Shown here: positions 1 through 8,323 of the stretch, in pieces
Position numbering within the stretch: the stretch's first letter is position 1
Layout: every line of letters starts with the position of its first letter
Assembly: GCF_000746275.1 (NCBI RefSeq)
Contig: NZ_KN050828.1
Span: 227,384-291,383, forward strand
Source: Thermopetrobacter sp. TC1
GTDB taxonomy: Bacteria > Pseudomonadota > Alphaproteobacteria > Rhizobiales > Aestuariivirgaceae
Direction: 5' to 3'
DNA length: 64,000 bases
Program-made: the position numbers and the translations under genes
Notes under the pieces: generated by a model
The model's database searches: none
The model's input: only the letters and a program-made list of their open reading frames with translations
Told to the model about the DNA's origin: nothing

Positions 1-1
1 C

Positions 2-679
2 ATCCCCGTGTGGCAAGGGCCGGACGGCCCCGTTCTGTGGGCGGACAACCCCTGGCTTGAAGCCTGGCGCAATCTGCATGCCGAGGATGCGCTCGTGCCC
101 GTCATCATTCCGGCGGGAGACGACACGGACCAGCAGACCCTGAGTGCACAGGATGCCCTGGCGGGAGACGCCGGCCGCCTGCAGGCCCTGAAGCTGCGTT
201 ATGACACGGAAGGGGTGCTTGTCGCCGTGGCCGGGCCGAAAGGGGAGAATGCCGTGCGTGCGGTGATGACAGGACCTTCGCCTGTGGGCACCATCGCCTT
301 CGACAAGACCTATATCGCACCCGAAGGCGGGATTGCCGAGGCGGCGCGCATGGCAGCGCAGCGCTTCCACGAGGTGATGACCTACAAGTGGAAGAAGAAG
401 GTGATGGCCAAGCGGGCCGCGCGCGCGCGCGCACAGGCGACGGCAACGCGGCTGAAGGTCATCGTGCCGTTCAATTCCCTGCGGGAATGGCAGGCGATCC
501 GGGCACGCCTGGCTTCCACTCCCGGTGTTGCAAGCGTGGACGTTTCGGCCCTTTCGGGCACGCATGCGGAAGTGACGGTCACCTCATCGCTGTCGGCGGC
601 GCAATTGCAGGATGCCCTGCGCGCATCCCGCCTCTCCTTGCGCAATTCCGGCGGCCGCTGGTACCTGCAGGCCTATTGA
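2..679 (+). CDS. DUF2066 domain protein, 5' end cut by window
   Basis: The reading frame is open from the first bases of the window, so the true start lies upstream. About 225 C-terminal residues are visible. The pattern IPVWQGPDGPVLWADNPWL near the left edge, followed by an alternating strand/helix stretch and a C-terminal region ending in WYLQAY, resembles DUF2066 proteins, whose function is not established. In other alphaproteobacteria this family often sits beside a CDP-alcohol phosphatidyltransferase, an AI-2E permease and hda. Here that trio lies about 35 kb away (35256-37823), so the usual neighbourhood is split. A basic stretch KWKKKVMAKRAARARAQ lies mid-protein. The family call is moderately sure and the function unknown. 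Confidence 0.6.
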   Translation: MPVWQGPDGPVLWADNPWLEAWRNLHAEDALVPVIIPAGDDTDQQTLSAQDALAGDAGRLQALKLRYDTEGVLVAVAGPKGENAVRAVMTGPSPVGTIAFDKTYIAPEGGIAEAARMAAQRFHEVMTYKWKKKVMAKRAARARAQATATRLKVIVPFNSLREWQAIRARLASTPGVASVDVSALSGTHAEVTVTSSLSAAQLQDALRASRLSLRNSGGRWYLQAY

Positions 680-852
680 GAGACAGCCACTTGCCAATGG
701 CCACACATTCAGCCGCTTCAGAGAGGGCGGTTTTCTCTAAAGTGTCCGAGGAAATTCAGAAAGCATGATATTGCCGTCAAACCGACCGAGGAAAAAAGAC
801 TTTCCATGCGTTGGGCGTTAGTTGTTTAACTCTTTGATAAACAAAAAGAAAA

Positions 853-1177
853 CGTCATTGCCGGCCTTTGTGCCGGCAATCCAGGGCCAGGAATGAGGCG
901 GGTCTGGTGGGCGATGGAATTCGTCACCAGGCTTGATTTAAGCCGTATGAAAATAAAATGCCGGAACGGGATTTTATCCCGTTCCGGAACGTTTAGGCGG
1001 GGTATGTTACCCCGCCGGCCATGCCTTAGGCGGAGTTTAAAAGCCCGCCAAAACGTTCCGGAAGGATGTACAACATCCTCCCGACGGTAAGCTCTGAGCC
1101 TGGAAGAAGCGTTCTTGCCTGCCACTCCTGCATGCGTAAACCGCCCCTGGATGCCCGGGACACGCCCGGGCATGACG
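853..1177. repeat. Composite palindromic element: inverted terminal hairpins enclosing serial hairpins
   Basis: The left end (853-886) begins CGTCAT, forms the hairpin ATTGCCGGC/GCCGGCAAT (857-865 with 872-880) and ends CCAGGG. The right end (1145-1177) is the same design inverted: CCCTGG, hairpin ATGCCCGGG/CCCGGGCAT (1151-1159 with 1165-1173), then ATGACG. Between them lie further stems at 904-930, 930-944, 961-987 (12 bp perfect, 3-nt loop), 996-1016 (9 bp perfect), 1029-1049 (imperfect), 1063-1079 (7 bp) and 1104-1116. The CGTCAT-hairpin-CCAGG layout belongs to a class of interspersed palindromes common between proteobacterial genes. The composite arrangement is what I see; its mobility or function is not known to me. 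Confidence 0.65.
984..1061. repeat. 18-nt inverted arms that compete with the local hairpins
   Basis: Bases 984-1001 (CCGGAACGTTTAGGCGGG) and 1044-1061 (CCCGCCAAAACGTTCCGG) are reverse complements with one mismatch. Pairing of these arms would exclude the stems at 961-987, 996-1016 and 1029-1049. The transcript would therefore have two alternative folds. Such mutually exclusive stems occur in attenuators, but also by chance in nested palindromic repeats. There is no downstream gene on the plus strand that could be controlled, and dnaJ ends here rather than starts. Confidence 0.5.
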
Positions 1178-1322
1178 TAACTTGTTGATATTCCATATAA
1201 AAATAACACACTCCAGGTTTGGGCGATGGCGGGAGAATGCCTCGGTAAAAGCATCCATGGTGCATGTGAGCGCTTGCGCTCTTAATAACGAAAATCATTC
1301 GCAACACACAAAGCAATTTAAT

Positions 1323-1427
1323 TGGACATCATTGGGCTAAAGCCGGGATCTCGTGCCACAAACGCATGAATAAATGGCCTGAGATACCGGCTGATCTACG
1401 GTATGACGGTATAAGTGTCGTGTCCAA
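1323..1427. repeat. Degenerate copy of a MITE-like repeat (other copy 50033-50159)
   Basis: Bases 1341-1423 align by eye with 50076-50157 at roughly four-fifths identity with one indel. They share AGCCGGG, ATGGCCT/GTGGCCT, AGATACCGGCT, CGGTATGACG and AAGTGTCGTGT in the same order. This copy has short matching ends TTGGACA (1323-1329) and TGTCCAA (1421-1427). It carries no gene. It seems older or more decayed than the other copy because its internal hairpins are broken by substitutions. Confidence 0.6.
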
Positions 1428-1428
1428 A

Positions 1429-1456
1429 CGAAAATTCGCCTTCAGGTGAATTTTCG
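1429..1456. other. 12-bp stem-loop
   Basis: CGAAAATTCGCC (1429-1440) pairs with GGTGAATTTTCG (1445-1456), with one G-T wobble, around a TTCA loop. It lies downstream of dnaJ as transcribed on the minus strand, about 140 nt past the stop. It has no U-run, so a terminator role is only possible, not shown. Confidence 0.4.
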
Positions 1457-1592
1457 CACCACCCACCGTCCCGTGCCCCCACTTAGGCCACCTGATATTA
1501 TGCACAAAACAAGATGCTTGGGCGGGGCCACGGAGCGGTTTTGCGAATTACCGGTTGGACTCTTAGACAGACGGATCGGCGGTGGGGCCGGG

Positions 1593-2738
1593 TCAGTCGC
1601 TGTTGAGGGATTCCCAGAATTTTTTGGCGCGGGCGAAGAAGCCGTCTGACTTGGGCGAATTGTTCTCCGCCTCCTTTTCGAACTCGCGCAGGAGCTCCTT
1701 TTGGCGTTCGGTGAGGTTGACGGGCGTTTCCACGTCCACCTGAATGTACATGTCCCCCCGGCGCGAGGAATTGAGCACGGGCATGCCCTTGCCCTTCAGG
1801 CGGAAGCGGGCGCCGTGCTGCGTGCCTTCCGGAATGGTGACACGGGCCTTCTCGCCCTCGATGGTCGGCACCTCGATTTCGCCGCCCAGGGCAGCCTTGA
1901 CCATGGAAATCGGCACCCGGCAGAAGAGATCCGCGCCGTCGCGCTGGAAAAACTCGTGTGGGCGCACGGAAAGAAAGATGTAGAGGTCTCCGGGCGGGCC
2001 GCCGCGCAGGCCGGCCTCGCCTTCGCCCGCGAGACGAATGCGGGTTCCGTCTTCCACACCGGCGGGGATCTTCACCTTCAGCTTGCGCTCCTTGGCCACG
2101 CGCCCCGATCCGCCGCAGACATCGCAGGGATCGGCGATGATCTCTCCCTGCCCGTGACAGGAGGGGCAGGTGCGCTCCACGGTGAAGAAGCCGGATGAGG
2201 TGCGCACCGCGCCGCGGCCGCCGCAGGTGGGGCAGATGCGCGGCTGCGAGCCCTTGGCGGCGCCTGTGCCTTCGCAGGCCTCACAGGGCACGGCGGTATG
2301 CAACGTGATGGTGGCCTTCTTGCCAAAGAAGGCCTCAGAGAGCGTGATATCCAGATCCACGCGCAGATCGGCGCCGCGCGCAGCCTGAGAGCGCCGGCGG
2401 CCGCCGCCCATGAACTCGCCGAACATCTCCTCGAAAATGTCGGACATGGCGGCGCCGAAATCCGGACCAAACCCGTCGAAGGGGCCGCCGCCAGCGCCCG
2501 CGGCACCTCCGTTGGAGAAGGCGGCATGGCCATAGCGGTCGTAAGCGGCGCGCTTCTGCGGATCCTTGAGAACCTCGTAGGCCTCGTTGATCTCCTTGAA
2601 CTTCTCCGCCGCTTCGGGATCGTCGGGATTGGCGTCCGGATGATATTTCTTGGCCAGCCGCCGGAATGCGGCTTTCAGCTCCCGTTCGGTGCAGGTGCGC
2701 GAAACGCCGAGAATTTCGTAATAATCACGCTTAGCCAT
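1593..2738 (-). CDS. dnaJ: Chaperone protein DnaJ
   Basis: This is the co-chaperone that stimulates DnaK ATPase and delivers unfolded clients in the cytoplasm. The 381-residue protein has the full type I layout. A J domain occupies about residues 5-70 with the HPD tripeptide at 33-35. A Gly/Phe-rich linker follows at about 74-115. Four CxxCxGxG zinc motifs start at 152, 169, 191 and 205, followed by the C-terminal substrate domains. Length is normal for the family. It is downstream of dnaK on the same strand with a 306-nt spacer that contains a strong hairpin, so the two may be co-transcribed from the heat-shock promoter before dnaK or partly uncoupled by that hairpin. Confidence 0.97.
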   Translation of the reverse strand: MAKRDYYEILGVSRTCTERELKAAFRRLAKKYHPDANPDDPEAAEKFKEINEAYEVLKDPQKRAAYDRYGHAAFSNGGAAGAGGGPFDGFGPDFGAAMSDIFEEMFGEFMGGGRRRSQAARGADLRVDLDITLSEAFFGKKATITLHTAVPCEACEGTGAAKGSQPRICPTCGGRGAVRTSSGFFTVERTCPSCHGQGEIIADPCDVCGGSGRVAKERKLKVKIPAGVEDGTRIRLAGEGEAGLRGGPPGDLYIFLSVRPHEFFQRDGADLFCRVPISMVKAALGGEIEVPTIEGEKARVTIPEGTQHGARFRLKGKGMPVLNSSRRGDMYIQVDVETPVNLTERQKELLREFEKEAENNSPKSDGFFARAKKFWESLNSD

Positions 2739-2962
2739 GGCCGAATGTTTCCGTGCGTTGCTTAGCCTGCGGCAGCCTTTGGCGAATCATGCAGGTTTCG
2801 CGGCTGCCGAACCGGCACGAACATCTTGCGCCATGTTCATCATAATCCTGGCAAAAGCAAGCCGGCACGGGGCCTCTCCCCCATATTCACCGGTTATGAG
2901 CGCCTGATGCGGATCATCCATGCGCCTGATTTCGAGGCCCTTGGCGGCCTTTACGCTGATAC

Positions 2963-3009
2963 GGCAAGGCCCCCGCCCCACCTGAACGGGGGACGGGGGC
3001 GGTCTTGCC
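2963..3009 (-). terminator. Long GC-rich hairpin between dnaK and dnaJ
   Basis: Read on the minus strand, this follows the dnaK stop by 36 nt. GGCAAG/CTTGCC outer arms and C-rich/G-rich inner arms form a stem of roughly 17-20 pairs with small bulges around an 8-nt loop. No U-run follows, so it may act as an mRNA-stabilising or processing element, or as a partial terminator that lowers dnaJ relative to dnaK. The 306-bp dnaK-dnaJ spacer holds no gene otherwise. Confidence 0.5.
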
Positions 3010-3044
3010 TGCACGCCTCGCCCGTTGTCCGGGCGGGGCACTGA

Positions 3045-4970
3045 TTACGATTTCTTGTCGTCGTCCACCTCCTCGAAGTCGGCATCGACGACATCCTCGT
3101 CTCCGGCCTGGGAGGCACCACCGGACGCGGCCTGTTCCGCACCGCCCGCGGCACCGGCGGAGGCCTGTTCACCCTGATAGGCATGCTCGCCCAGCTTCAT
3201 CATGGCCTGGGCCAGAGCCTGGGTCTTGGCGACGATCTCGTCCTTGTTGTCGCCTTCCATGACCTTCTTCAGGGCCTCGATGGCCTCCTCCACGGCCTTC
3301 TTGTCGGCTTCGGCCGCCTTGTCGCCGAGATCCTTCAGGGTCTTCTCGGCCTGGTAGATGGCGGCGTCGGCCTGGTTGCGGGCCTCGATCAGCTCCTTGC
3401 GCTTGCGGTCCTCCTCGCGGTGCGCCTCGGCCTCCTTGACCATGCGCTCGATCTCCTCATCGGAGAGACCGCCGGAGGCCTGAATGCGGATGGCCTGCTC
3501 CTTGCCGGTGGCCTTGTCCTTGGCCGAGACGTGCACGATGCCGTTGGCGTCAATGTCGAAGGTCACCTCGATCTGCGGCACGCCACGCGGTGCGGGCGGA
3601 ATGCCGACGAGATCGAACTGACCGAGCAGCTTGTTCTCCGCCGCGATCTCGCGCTCACCCTGATAAACGCGGATGGTGACCGCGGTCTGGTTGTCCTCGG
3701 CGGTGGAGAAGATCTGGCTCTTCTTGGTCGGGATGGTGGTGTTGCGCTCGATGATGCGGGTGAAGACACCACCCAGCGTCTCGATACCGAGCGACAGCGG
3801 CGTGACGTCGAGCAGGAGCACGTCCTTGACGTCGCCAGAGAGCACACCACCCTGGATCGCCGCACCCATGGCCACGACCTCGTCCGGGTTCACGCCCTTG
3901 TGCGGCTCCTTGCCGAAGAACTCCTTGACCTTCTCCTGCACCTTCGGCATGCGCGTCTGACCGCCGACGAGGATAACCTCGTCAATGTCGGAGGGCTTCA
4001 GACCCGCATCGTCCAGCGCCTTCTTGCAGGGCTCGATGGTGCGGTCGATGAGGTCCTCCACCAGCGCCTCCAGCTTGGCCCGGGTCAGCTTGATCTGCAG
4101 ATGCTTCGGGCCGGACTGATCGGCGGTGATGAAGGGCAGGTTCACCTCCGTCTGGGTGGATGAGGACAGCTCGATCTTCGCCTTCTCCGCAGCCTCCTTC
4201 AGGCGCTGCAGCGCGAGCCTGTCCTTGCGCAGGTCGATGCCCTGCTCCTTCATGAACTCGTCGGCGAGGAAATCGACGATGCGCATGTCGAAGTCCTCAC
4301 CCCCGAGGAAGGTGTCGCCGTTGGTGGCCTTCACCTCGAAGACGCCATCGCCGATCTCGAGGATGGAGATATCGAAGGTACCGCCACCCAAGTCATAAAC
4401 AGCGATGGTGCCTTCCTTTTTCTTGTCGAGGCCATAGGCGAGCGCGGCCGCCGTGGGCTCGTTGATGATGCGCGGCACCTCCAGGCCGGCGATCTTGCCG
4501 GCGTCCTTGGTGGCCTGACGCTGGGCGTCATTAAAGTAGGCGGGCACGGTGATCACCGCCTTGTCCACGGTCTCGCCCAGGGCGCGCTCCGCCGTCTCCT
4601 TCATCTTCTCGAGGATGTAGGCGGAAATCTGCTGCGGCGAATATTTCTTGCCGCGCACCTCCACCCAGGCGTCGCCATTGTCGGCCTCGACGACCTTGTA
4701 GGGCACTAGCTCGATGTGCTTCTTCACGATCGGGTCGTCAAAGCGCCGGCCAATCAGGCGCTTGATGGCAAAAATCGTGTTCTCCGGGTTGGTGACGGCC
4801 TGACGCTTGGCCGGAATGCCGACCAGAATCTCACCTTCCTCAGTGAAGGCGACGATGGACGGTGTGGTACGAGTGCCTTCGGCATTCTCGAGCACCTTCG
4901 GGTCCTTGCCGTCCATGACGGCGACGCACGAGTTGGTGGTGCCGAGGTCGATACCGACAATCTTGCTCAT
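3045..4970 (-). CDS. dnaK: Chaperone protein DnaK (Hsp70)
   Basis: ATP-dependent Hsp70 that binds exposed hydrophobic peptides. The protein is 641 residues, normal for DnaK. The N-terminus [18 protein letters not shown] contains the phosphate-1 loop. Later motifs are [10 protein letters not shown], the hinge region and a substrate-binding domain with [16 protein letters not shown]. The tail is acidic and ends [10 protein letters not shown] purine-rich ribosome site GAGGAGGATAGG lies just before the ATG at 4970. It is the first gene of a dnaK-dnaJ unit and is preceded by a sigma-32-like promoter at 5132-5162, giving a leader of about 155 nt. Confidence 0.98.
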   Translation of the reverse strand: MSKIVGIDLGTTNSCVAVMDGKDPKVLENAEGTRTTPSIVAFTEEGEILVGIPAKRQAVTNPENTIFAIKRLIGRRFDDPIVKKHIELVPYKVVEADNGDAWVEVRGKKYSPQQISAYILEKMKETAERALGETVDKAVITVPAYFNDAQRQATKDAGKIAGLEVPRIINEPTAAALAYGLDKKKEGTIAVYDLGGGTFDISILEIGDGVFEVKATNGDTFLGGEDFDMRIVDFLADEFMKEQGIDLRKDRLALQRLKEAAEKAKIELSSSTQTEVNLPFITADQSGPKHLQIKLTRAKLEALVEDLIDRTIEPCKKALDDAGLKPSDIDEVILVGGQTRMPKVQEKVKEFFGKEPHKGVNPDEVVAMGAAIQGGVLSGDVKDVLLLDVTPLSLGIETLGGVFTRIIERNTTIPTKKSQIFSTAEDNQTAVTIRVYQGEREIAAENKLLGQFDLVGIPPAPRGVPQIEVTFDIDANGIVHVSAKDKATGKEQAIRIQASGGLSDEEIERMVKEAEAHREEDRKRKELIEARNQADAAIYQAEKTLKDLGDKAAEADKKAVEEAIEALKKVMEGDNKDEIVAKTQALAQAMMKLGEHAYQGEQASAGAAGGAEQAASGGASQAGDEDVVDADFEEVDDDKKS

Positions 4971-5131
4971 CTCAATCCTATCCTCCTCTTGGCAGGCCGG
5001 CGGTGAAAGCCCTTACTTCAGGCGCCTTCATTGCCCCGCCTGGTTTCGCGGAGGCCGGCCTCCGGTTGACAACCCCTGTAATTCAACGAATTCCGGCGAT
5101 TCACTTAAAGGGCCGGTTTCGGGCTCGGGTG

Positions 5132-5162
5132 TTATATAGGAACGGCCCAAACCTCCATCAAG
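5132..5162 (-). promoter_or_regulatory. Sigma-32 (RpoH)-type promoter for dnaK
   Basis: On the minus strand CTTGAT (5162-5157) is followed after exactly 17 nt by CTATATAA (5139-5132). This fits the alphaproteobacterial heat-shock pattern CTTG-N17-CTATAT better than the housekeeping pattern. It points at dnaK, with transcription expected to start near 5125. It overlaps the region just upstream of the divergent alkB gene, whose start is only 19 nt from the -35 element. Confidence 0.7.
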
Positions 5163-5180
5163 CAGCTGGGCGCAAGGAAA

Positions 5181-5831
5181 ATGCAGGCGACCTTCCATGC
5201 GATCCGTGAACCGGACTGGCCCGAGGGCCTCGTGCTCTACCCCGGGCTTTTAACCGGGAATTCTTGCCAAAGCCTTCTTGAGGCCGTCGAGGAAGCGCTG
5301 AAGGATGCGCCGCTGTTCGTGCCGCGCATGCCGGGAAGCGGCCGGCCCTTCTCCGTGCGGATGAGCAATTTCGGCCCCTTGGGCTGGGTCTCGGACAAGG
5401 AGAAGGGCTATCGCTACGAACCGCTGCATCCCGTGACCAACAAGCCCTGGCCTGAGATGCCCGCCATATTGCGCGATCTGTGGGCGCGGCTTGTTGATCC
5501 ACGGCTGCCGCCGGAAGCGGGGCTGATCAATTATTATGCGCCGGGGGCGCGCATGGGCCTGCATGTGGACGCGGATGAGGAGGCGACGGATGTGCCCATT
5601 CTCTCCGTCTCGCTGGGCTGGACGGCGCGCTTTCGCATCGGAGGGCTGCGGCGGGGCGGGCACACGCTGTCGCTGGTTCTGAAACATGGCGATGTGCTGA
5701 TCATGGGCGGGACGGCGCGCCGCTGTTATCACGGCATTGATCGCATTTATCCGGAAAGCGGCCCCTCTCTGCCGGCTGCGATTGGGCCCGGGCGAATCAA
5801 CATCACCTTGCGCCGGGTGACGCTGCCCTAG
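5181..5831 (+). CDS. alkB: AlkB-type Fe(II)/2-oxoglutarate dioxygenase
   Basis: Direct-reversal DNA/RNA repair enzyme that oxidatively removes methyl groups such as 1-methyladenine and 3-methylcytosine. The 216-residue protein shows NYYAPGARMGLHVDADE with the iron ligands H128 and D130, the third ligand H184 in CYHGIDRIYP, and the 2-oxoglutarate arginines R205 and R211 in RINITLRR. Length matches E. coli AlkB. The ATG at 5181 follows AAGGAAA. It is divergent from dnaK and convergent with the next gene, leaving no room for an adaptive-response partner. Bases 5832-5839 separate it from the opposing gene. Confidence 0.92.
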   Translation: MQATFHAIREPDWPEGLVLYPGLLTGNSCQSLLEAVEEALKDAPLFVPRMPGSGRPFSVRMSNFGPLGWVSDKEKGYRYEPLHPVTNKPWPEMPAILRDLWARLVDPRLPPEAGLINYYAPGARMGLHVDADEEATDVPILSVSLGWTARFRIGGLRRGGHTLSLVLKHGDVLIMGGTARRCYHGIDRIYPESGPSLPAAIGPGRINITLRRVTLP

Positions 5832-5839
5832 TCTCGTGC

Positions 5840-6502
5840 TTAAGCCGCAGGCTTCGCAATTCGCTTGAAGATGTGCACGAAATAGGCGGTGGCAAAAAGC
5901 GGCACGAAAAGATTGAGCAGCGGCACATGCGCCAAAAGCGCCGGGATCAGCCCCGCAAGCCACAGCCGCAGCCGATGGTTCTTGCGCAGCCGCTTGGCCT
6001 TGCGCATGGGCATGTGGCGGGTGGCGATCATGAGAAAGAATTCGCGCGAAAGCAGCCAGGCGTTGAGCGCCACCATGACGACGGGCCCGATGGCGAAAAA
6101 CCACAGCGGCAGCAGCAGCAGGAAGGCGATCAGCATGATCAGGCCCGTTTCCACACCCATCCACAATGAGGTGAGAAAGGGCGCCTCCCGACCGGGCGGA
6201 TCGGCGGGATAGTCACGCTTCTCGACGAGCTCGGCGACATCATCGAGAAAGAAGCCGGCGAACAGGGCCGTGACGGGCGCCATGAGCAGGAGAAAGGCGG
6301 CGAAAAGGCCAAGGCCCGTCAGCCAGGCAAGCGCGGTTTCCAGCCAGCCCCAGGGCAGGTGGGCGAAGAGGGACAGCGCCGTCTGAACCAGAACGAGCAG
6401 GATCAGGAAAAGCAGCACGGTCAGCCCCAGGGACTTCCACAAAATGCGGCGGAAGTCCGGCGAGAGCATGTCGCGCACGGCCTTGAGCGCAGCTTCAATC
6501 AT
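5840..6502 (-). CDS. EI24/CysZ-like integral membrane protein
   Basis: A 220-residue protein with about four to six hydrophobic segments, including residues 25-50, 65-90, 115-150 and 185-210. The phrase GFFLDDVAELVEKRDYPADPPG after the second segment is typical of the EI24 family (which includes the sulfate permease CysZ). Whether it transports sulfate cannot be told; there are no sulfate-assimilation genes beside it. It converges with alkB, with 8 bp between the stops. The ATG at 6502 gives a sensible cytoplasmic N-terminus. Confidence 0.8.
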   Translation of the reverse strand: MIEAALKAVRDMLSPDFRRILWKSLGLTVLLFLILLVLVQTALSLFAHLPWGWLETALAWLTGLGLFAAFLLLMAPVTALFAGFFLDDVAELVEKRDYPADPPGREAPFLTSLWMGVETGLIMLIAFLLLLPLWFFAIGPVVMVALNAWLLSREFFLMIATRHMPMRKAKRLRKNHRLRLWLAGLIPALLAHVPLLNLFVPLFATAYFVHIFKRIAKPAA

Positions 6503-6663
6503 GAACGCGCTGCTTCCTTTCCGGGCATGGCCTTGCGATCAGGCCGGGTTGGCAACAAAGGCGGCGGGCATGATACCGCGCACGGCCCTCAAGACAACGG
6601 CGGTTTGGGATTCTTCTCGTGTAACGAGGGAAAACAAGCGCAGGTGACGGCTTTACCGGCTCG

Positions 6664-7038
6664 TTACAGGCGGCGGAAGCGGATGCCGGCCACGGCATAC
6701 CATTTTCCGGACACGCGGCGGACAATGGAGCAATGACGGCGGCCATCCAGCCATTCGTTGAAACGGATGCACAAGCGGCGCCCTTTCAGGCTCCAGCGGC
6801 CGCTGTCGGTGACCGGGCCGAACTGGCCATGCAGGCGCCCGTTGGCGGCGGCGGTGATACGGATGGCATAGCCCTTGACCATGGCCTTGAAGGTGCCGGG
6901 AAAGAGCCGGCGCAGTTCGCTGGGGCGCAAAAGCTCTCCGGCCTGTGCCGGCTGTAATGCGGTCGAAATCAAGGGCGTGGTCACAATGGCGCCGATGAAA
7001 AGAATTGTGGCGATGGCCTTAATCCTGACGGAACGCAT
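6664..7038 (-). CDS. Small secreted protein of unknown function
   Basis: The 124-residue form starting at 7038 has a clear signal peptide, MRSVRIKAIATILFIGAIVT and on to a likely AQA cleavage near residue 33. The mature part of about 90 residues is rich in predicted strands (FKAMVKGYAIRITAAANGRL, SGRWSLKGRRLCIRF) with two cysteines. This layout recalls small lipocalin-like or DUF-type alphaproteobacterial secreted proteins, but I cannot assign a family. An in-frame ATG at 7095 would add 19 polar residues before the signal peptide. GGGGAG lies 12 nt before the 7038 ATG. Confidence 0.55.
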   Translation of the reverse strand: MRSVRIKAIATILFIGAIVTTPLISTALQPAQAGELLRPSELRRLFPGTFKAMVKGYAIRITAAANGRLHGQFGPVTDSGRWSLKGRRLCIRFNEWLDGRRHCSIVRRVSGKWYAVAGIRFRRL

Positions 7039-7390
7039 CTTTTCTCGCATCTCCCCGTTTGAATTCTTGAAATCCTTGCTTTCCTGCCGATGCATGATCT
7101 CTTTGGCTCACCGGCAGAACGATATTGCCTCATCGAAGCTGAACAGCGCGTGGAAGGTGCATTCAGCCCCGGTTCATCTGCACGTTGTCTGATGAATGCG
7201 GGAGATCCCGCGTCAAGGCTTTAAGAGTGTTTCCGGCCGCTTTCCGGCTTGGCCAATGGCCCCTTTTGCAAAGCCAGCCGCCATGTGGCTGCAGATGATG
7301 ACGAAAATGTGTCCGGCGGCGCATTTCCGGCCGGTTTTGTCTTCCCTGCACAATCAGGCGATGATGCCGCTCTCCTGATGCACGAACCGG
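7039..7390. other. Intergenic region without a gene
   Basis: This stretch lies upstream of the small secreted-protein gene and downstream of the bc1 operon. I see no coding sequence with family features. A short GC palindrome GCGGGAGATCCCGC lies at 7198-7211. The promoter of the secreted-protein gene must lie here but no convincing -35/-10 pair stands out. If that gene starts at 7095 instead, the region shortens accordingly. Confidence 0.5.
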
Positions 7391-7424
7391 AACAAAGAAG
7401 GGCCCGGCGAAAATGGCCGGGCCC
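7391..7424 (-). terminator. Rho-independent terminator of the petABC operon
   Basis: On the minus strand, GGGCCCGGC (7424-7416) pairs perfectly with GCCGGGCCC (7408-7400) around a 7-nt loop, followed by TTCTTTGTT. It lies 28 nt past the cytochrome c1 stop. Confidence 0.85.
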
Positions 7425-7451
7425 GATGAGCGTGGTGATGTGAATTTTGTT

Positions 7452-8288
7452 TTAGTGTTTGATGCGGCTCCAGATGGCCTGCTTGACCATGAGCATGAGC
7501 AGCGCGAACACGCCCATGTAGAGCAGGGCCATGAGGCCGATCCGCTTGCGCTCCTCCATCTTGGGCATGGAAGCCCAGGCGAGGAAGGCGGCCACATCCG
7601 TGGCTTCCTGGATCAGCGTCGGCTTGGTGCCGTCGGCATATTCCACGTCCTCACCGGCCAGAGGCGGCGGCATGGCCAGCCAATGCCCCGGGAAGTAGGG
7701 GTTGTAATTCAGCCCTTCCTTGACCTCCTCGCCCGCAGGCGGATCCTGATAGCCGGCGATGAGGGAGCGGACGTATTCCGCACCGCCGTTGCCCTTGAAC
7801 AGCTTGATGATCGGCGAGATGTACCACGGATAGTCCCAGCCCTCGCGCGCCTTGACGATGAGCGAGAGATCGGGCGGCACCGCGCCATTGTTGGCGGCCT
7901 TGGCCGCCTCTTCATTGGGATAGGGGCTGGGCACCGCATCCGAGAGACGCCCGGGGCGGGTGAACATTTCGCCTTCGTCATTGGGGCCGTCCTCGACCTC
8001 GAACTCGGCGGCGATGGCCTTGGCCTGCTTCTCGGTAAACTCCGGTCCGCCCGGCTCCGCCAGATTGCGGAAACGGATATACTTCAGCGAATGACAGTTG
8101 TGGCAGACCTCCTTGTAAACAAGCCAGCCACGCTGAAGCTGGGCGCGGTCAAACTTGCCGAAAGGCCCCTCGAAGCTGAAGTCGTAATCCTCGGCGTTCT
8201 TGCGCTCCGACCCTGAGGCCATGGCCTGACCCGTTATGACGGCCAGCGAAAGCCCCAAGGCGGTGAACAGTCTGATGATCGCTTTCAT
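7452..8288 (-). CDS. petC: Cytochrome c1 of the bc1 complex
   Basis: The c-type cytochrome subunit of ubiquinol:cytochrome c reductase, anchored in the inner membrane with its haem in the periplasm. The 278-residue precursor has a signal peptide (about residues 1-24, QAMA/SGSE), the haem motif CHNCH at 62-66, the axial methionine M206 in LAMPPPL, and a C-terminal anchor around 249-268 followed by a basic tail. It is the last gene of the Rieske-cytb-c1 operon, starts 35 nt after petB and ends just before a strong terminator. Confidence 0.96.
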   Translation of the reverse strand: MKAIIRLFTALGLSLAVITGQAMASGSERKNAEDYDFSFEGPFGKFDRAQLQRGWLVYKEVCHNCHSLKYIRFRNLAEPGGPEFTEKQAKAIAAEFEVEDGPNDEGEMFTRPGRLSDAVPSPYPNEEAAKAANNGAVPPDLSLIVKAREGWDYPWYISPIIKLFKGNGGAEYVRSLIAGYQDPPAGEEVKEGLNYNPYFPGHWLAMPPPLAGEDVEYADGTKPTLIQEATDVAAFLAWASMPKMEERKRIGLMALLYMGVFALLMLMVKQAIWSRIKH

Positions 8289-8323
8289 GATCTCATTCCC
8301 TCACATTCACTATCCTTGAGGCC

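Larger units (their letters stand above)
680..1592. other. Intergenic region of 0.9 kb, repeat- and hairpin-rich, no credible gene
   Basis: This spacer lies between the DUF2066 stop and the dnaJ stop, which converge on it. Short open frames exist on both strands, but they run through palindromes, have no conserved domain and lack good ribosome sites. The content is mostly structure: about nine serial hairpins at 853-1177, a degenerate copy at 1323-1427 of an element also found at 50033-50159, and a stem-loop at 1429-1456. The remainder, 1457-1592, shows nothing recognisable. Confidence 0.7.

Noticed and set aside
853-1177. Possible CRISPR array or cas-like repeat region
   Set aside because: There are no equal-length direct repeats with unique spacers and no cas genes in the window; the pattern is one of hairpins.
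826-1316. Several overlapping short open frames on both strands in the first intergenic island
   Set aside because: They run through serial palindromes, lack ribosome sites and contain mirrored words produced by the hairpins.
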